A program made the translations under genes and the position numbers. Shown one piece after another: positions 16,751-17,754 of a DNA stretch of 17,754 nucleotides (positions are counted from its first letter, which is position 1; each line of letters opens with the position of its first letter). The stretch covers positions 138,810 through 156,563 of the forward strand of contig CAMPET010000120.1 of assembly GCA_946803715.1 (NCBI GenBank), given 5' to 3'. The stretch comes from Beroe ovata. Taxonomy: Eukaryota > Ctenophora > Nuda > Beroida > Beroidae. Below the pieces are notes generated by a model. It was not told where the DNA came from and did not search any database. It saw only the letters and a program-made list of their open reading frames with translations.

Positions 16751-16966
16751 ATGAATATTGAACAATGCTGTTCGATCGCAGCCATCTTCATCATGATCGC
16801 GGCAGCGGGAGCCATGGTAATGGATGTGTCGTGTTACAAAATTACTGAAATTTCCGTAACCGAAATTTCCGTCTGGATTGGAGCGGGATGGATGACTATA
16901 ACTCCACGTGTCTCATTTGGGGTGATGACTGATGATCATGAAATTCGATTTAATGGTGGGAAATGA
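16751..16966 (+). CDS. Short ORF, 71 residues, with hydrophobic N-terminus (low support)
   Basis: MNIEQCCSIAAIFIMIAAAG gives a signal- or anchor-like start, and a TATA-like CATATATTCC lies about 15 bp upstream of the ATG. The corresponding sequence at 13793 lacks the ATG and has stops (TAA and TAG), so it is not conserved between copies. A donor-like GTAATG follows codon 22, so this may be a first exon. No family recognised. Confidence 0.2.
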   Translation: MNIEQCCSIAAIFIMIAAAGAMVMDVSCYKITEISVTEISVWIGAGWMTITPRVSFGVMTDDHEIRFNGGK

Positions 16967-17421
16967 TGATTAAATCTTGGCTCCAAAGAGTCTAACTCCA
17001 ATGTGCAGCTTTGTGAAGCTTTGCACTCTAATTCTAAAGCTATTCTTATGCACGGGAACTGAATCATATTACCTCAACTGATGATTGGGGTTCTTATTGA
17101 AAATAAAATTTTCCATGTTACGGAGATGTATTGTGCGCACGTTGCGCACACACGGCGCCTCTGGGAGTATTTATATTCTGTGATCTCAAATATGATCTAA
17201 AATGTCGCAGAGAAACAAGAATGTGGGCGCAACTTTAAATAAGTATGGGAGAATGAGATCGACTATGCGCAGCGCAGGAACAACGTTTTTACTCCCATTG
17301 AAATCGAAAATGTGTCCTTTTCAGTGGTATTTCAATCTGATTCTCTGTCTGAGGGTCACAGTAGCGGCTACACTAACCATGTTAGGTTATTAAATGTATC
17401 ACACATGGCTACCACATTTAC

Positions 17422-17518
17422 TTGTAGAATTTCACCCTACCCTTGCTGGCGGGATTTCATCCCTGGCAAGGGCAGAATGACAATTGCGCGGCGCCGACGG
17501 TAGGAAAAAACCCTACAA
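17422..17518. mobile_element. Candidate insertion with TTGTAG...CTACAA ends
   Basis: Absent from the other copy (around 14455). The ends TTGTAG and CTACAA are inverted, with imperfect extension to CCTAC/GTAGG. CATTTAC occurs on both sides (17415-17421 and 17526-17532), but not directly abutting on the right. Confidence 0.4.
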
Positions 17519-17608
17519 CGCGACGCATTTACATATTGAATTGGCTCCATAACATCCATAAGTCATGTGAGTTAAGACTATAGTGAGTGTGAGAAAGTCT
17601 TATCTCGA

Positions 17609-17676
17609 GTACTGAATATTCCCGCGCTGCGTGACCCAAATAGTAATACTCCGCGCAACGTGTGCACAGTACTGAA
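17609..17676. mobile_element. 52-bp insertion flanked by an 8-bp target duplication
   Basis: GTACTGAA at 17609-17616 and 17669-17676 flanks 52 bp. The other copy has a single GTACTGAA at 14550-14557, the empty site. An 8-bp duplication is typical of hAT-type transposition. The insert is related to 4243-4326. Confidence 0.7.
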
Positions 17677-17713
17677 GTGATGATCCTGATCACGTGGGAT
17701 CAATCCAGGGCAG

Positions 17714-17715
<2 letters not shown>

Positions 17716-17753
<38 letters not shown>
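17716..17753. repeat. (GT)n microsatellite at the right edge
   Basis: About 19 GT dinucleotides. The first copy of the block has only six, followed by a G run. Confidence 0.95.

Positions 17754-17754
<1 letters not shown>

Larger units (their letters stand above)
16593..17754. repeat. Block 1', second copy, after the N at 16592
   Basis: It repeats 13671-14638 with additions: a duplicated CATGTGACGATGT stretch at the start, an extra segment at about 17422-17518, an insertion at 17617-17668 and a long (GT)n tract at 17716-17753. Confidence 0.85.

Noticed and set aside
1-17754. tRNA, rRNA, viral or retrotransposon coding sequence
   Set aside because: I saw no tRNA-like cloverleaf, rRNA core motif, reverse transcriptase or transposase motif when reading both strands; a covariance-model and protein-profile search would be decisive.

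Overview
The window looks like eukaryotic, most likely early-branching animal, DNA (a sponge is my best guess, not proven). It is AT-rich and sparse in long ORFs. The only convincing genes are split by short GT-AG introns (about 110 to 750 bp) whose phases join cleanly. Simple repeats, minisatellites and small fold-back elements fill the spaces. There is no operon, Shine-Dalgarno pattern or prokaryotic gene density. Three single N characters (6701, 15890, 16592) mark assembly joins.

Left part (1-3300): a minus-strand gene with at least six exons (3294 down to 717, open at its 3' end). It encodes an unrecognised protein with a short cytoplasmic N-terminus, one membrane anchor and an extracellular part likely rich in beta strand. 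A 19-bp minisatellite fills its first intron and a 37-bp satellite follows its last clear exon. From 3300 to 5700 I see no gene, only tandem repeats, perfect palindromes and a small transposon-like copy.

Centre (5560-13700): two paralogous minus-strand genes, A (5706-7802) and B (10887-11996), in tandem. Each encodes a secreted protein with a signal peptide, two repeats of an eight-cysteine module and a hydrophobic tail typical of GPI-anchored proteins. Exons 2, 3 and 4 have identical lengths in both genes (79, 216 and 208 nt). The 118 bp at and upstream of both start codons are identical although the coding exons have diverged. Further upstream both genes carry many CACGTG palindromes and GAAAGTGAAAG motifs. 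Gene A has two copies of exon 3. Each has symmetric phase and spans the second half of one module plus the first half of the next, so including both would add exactly one module. One N lies exactly at the edge of that duplication, so it may be an assembly artefact.

Right part (13670-17754): two blocks occur twice, in the order block 1, block 2, N, block 2', N, block 1'. This fits alternative-haplotype contigs placed side by side. Only very short ORFs occur here. Differences between the copies expose recent small insertions, one flanked by an 8-bp target duplication.

The most interesting candidate is the A/B pair: GPI-anchored, cysteine-rich, tandem-module surface proteins with near-frozen promoters and variable exons. 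Their function is unknown.
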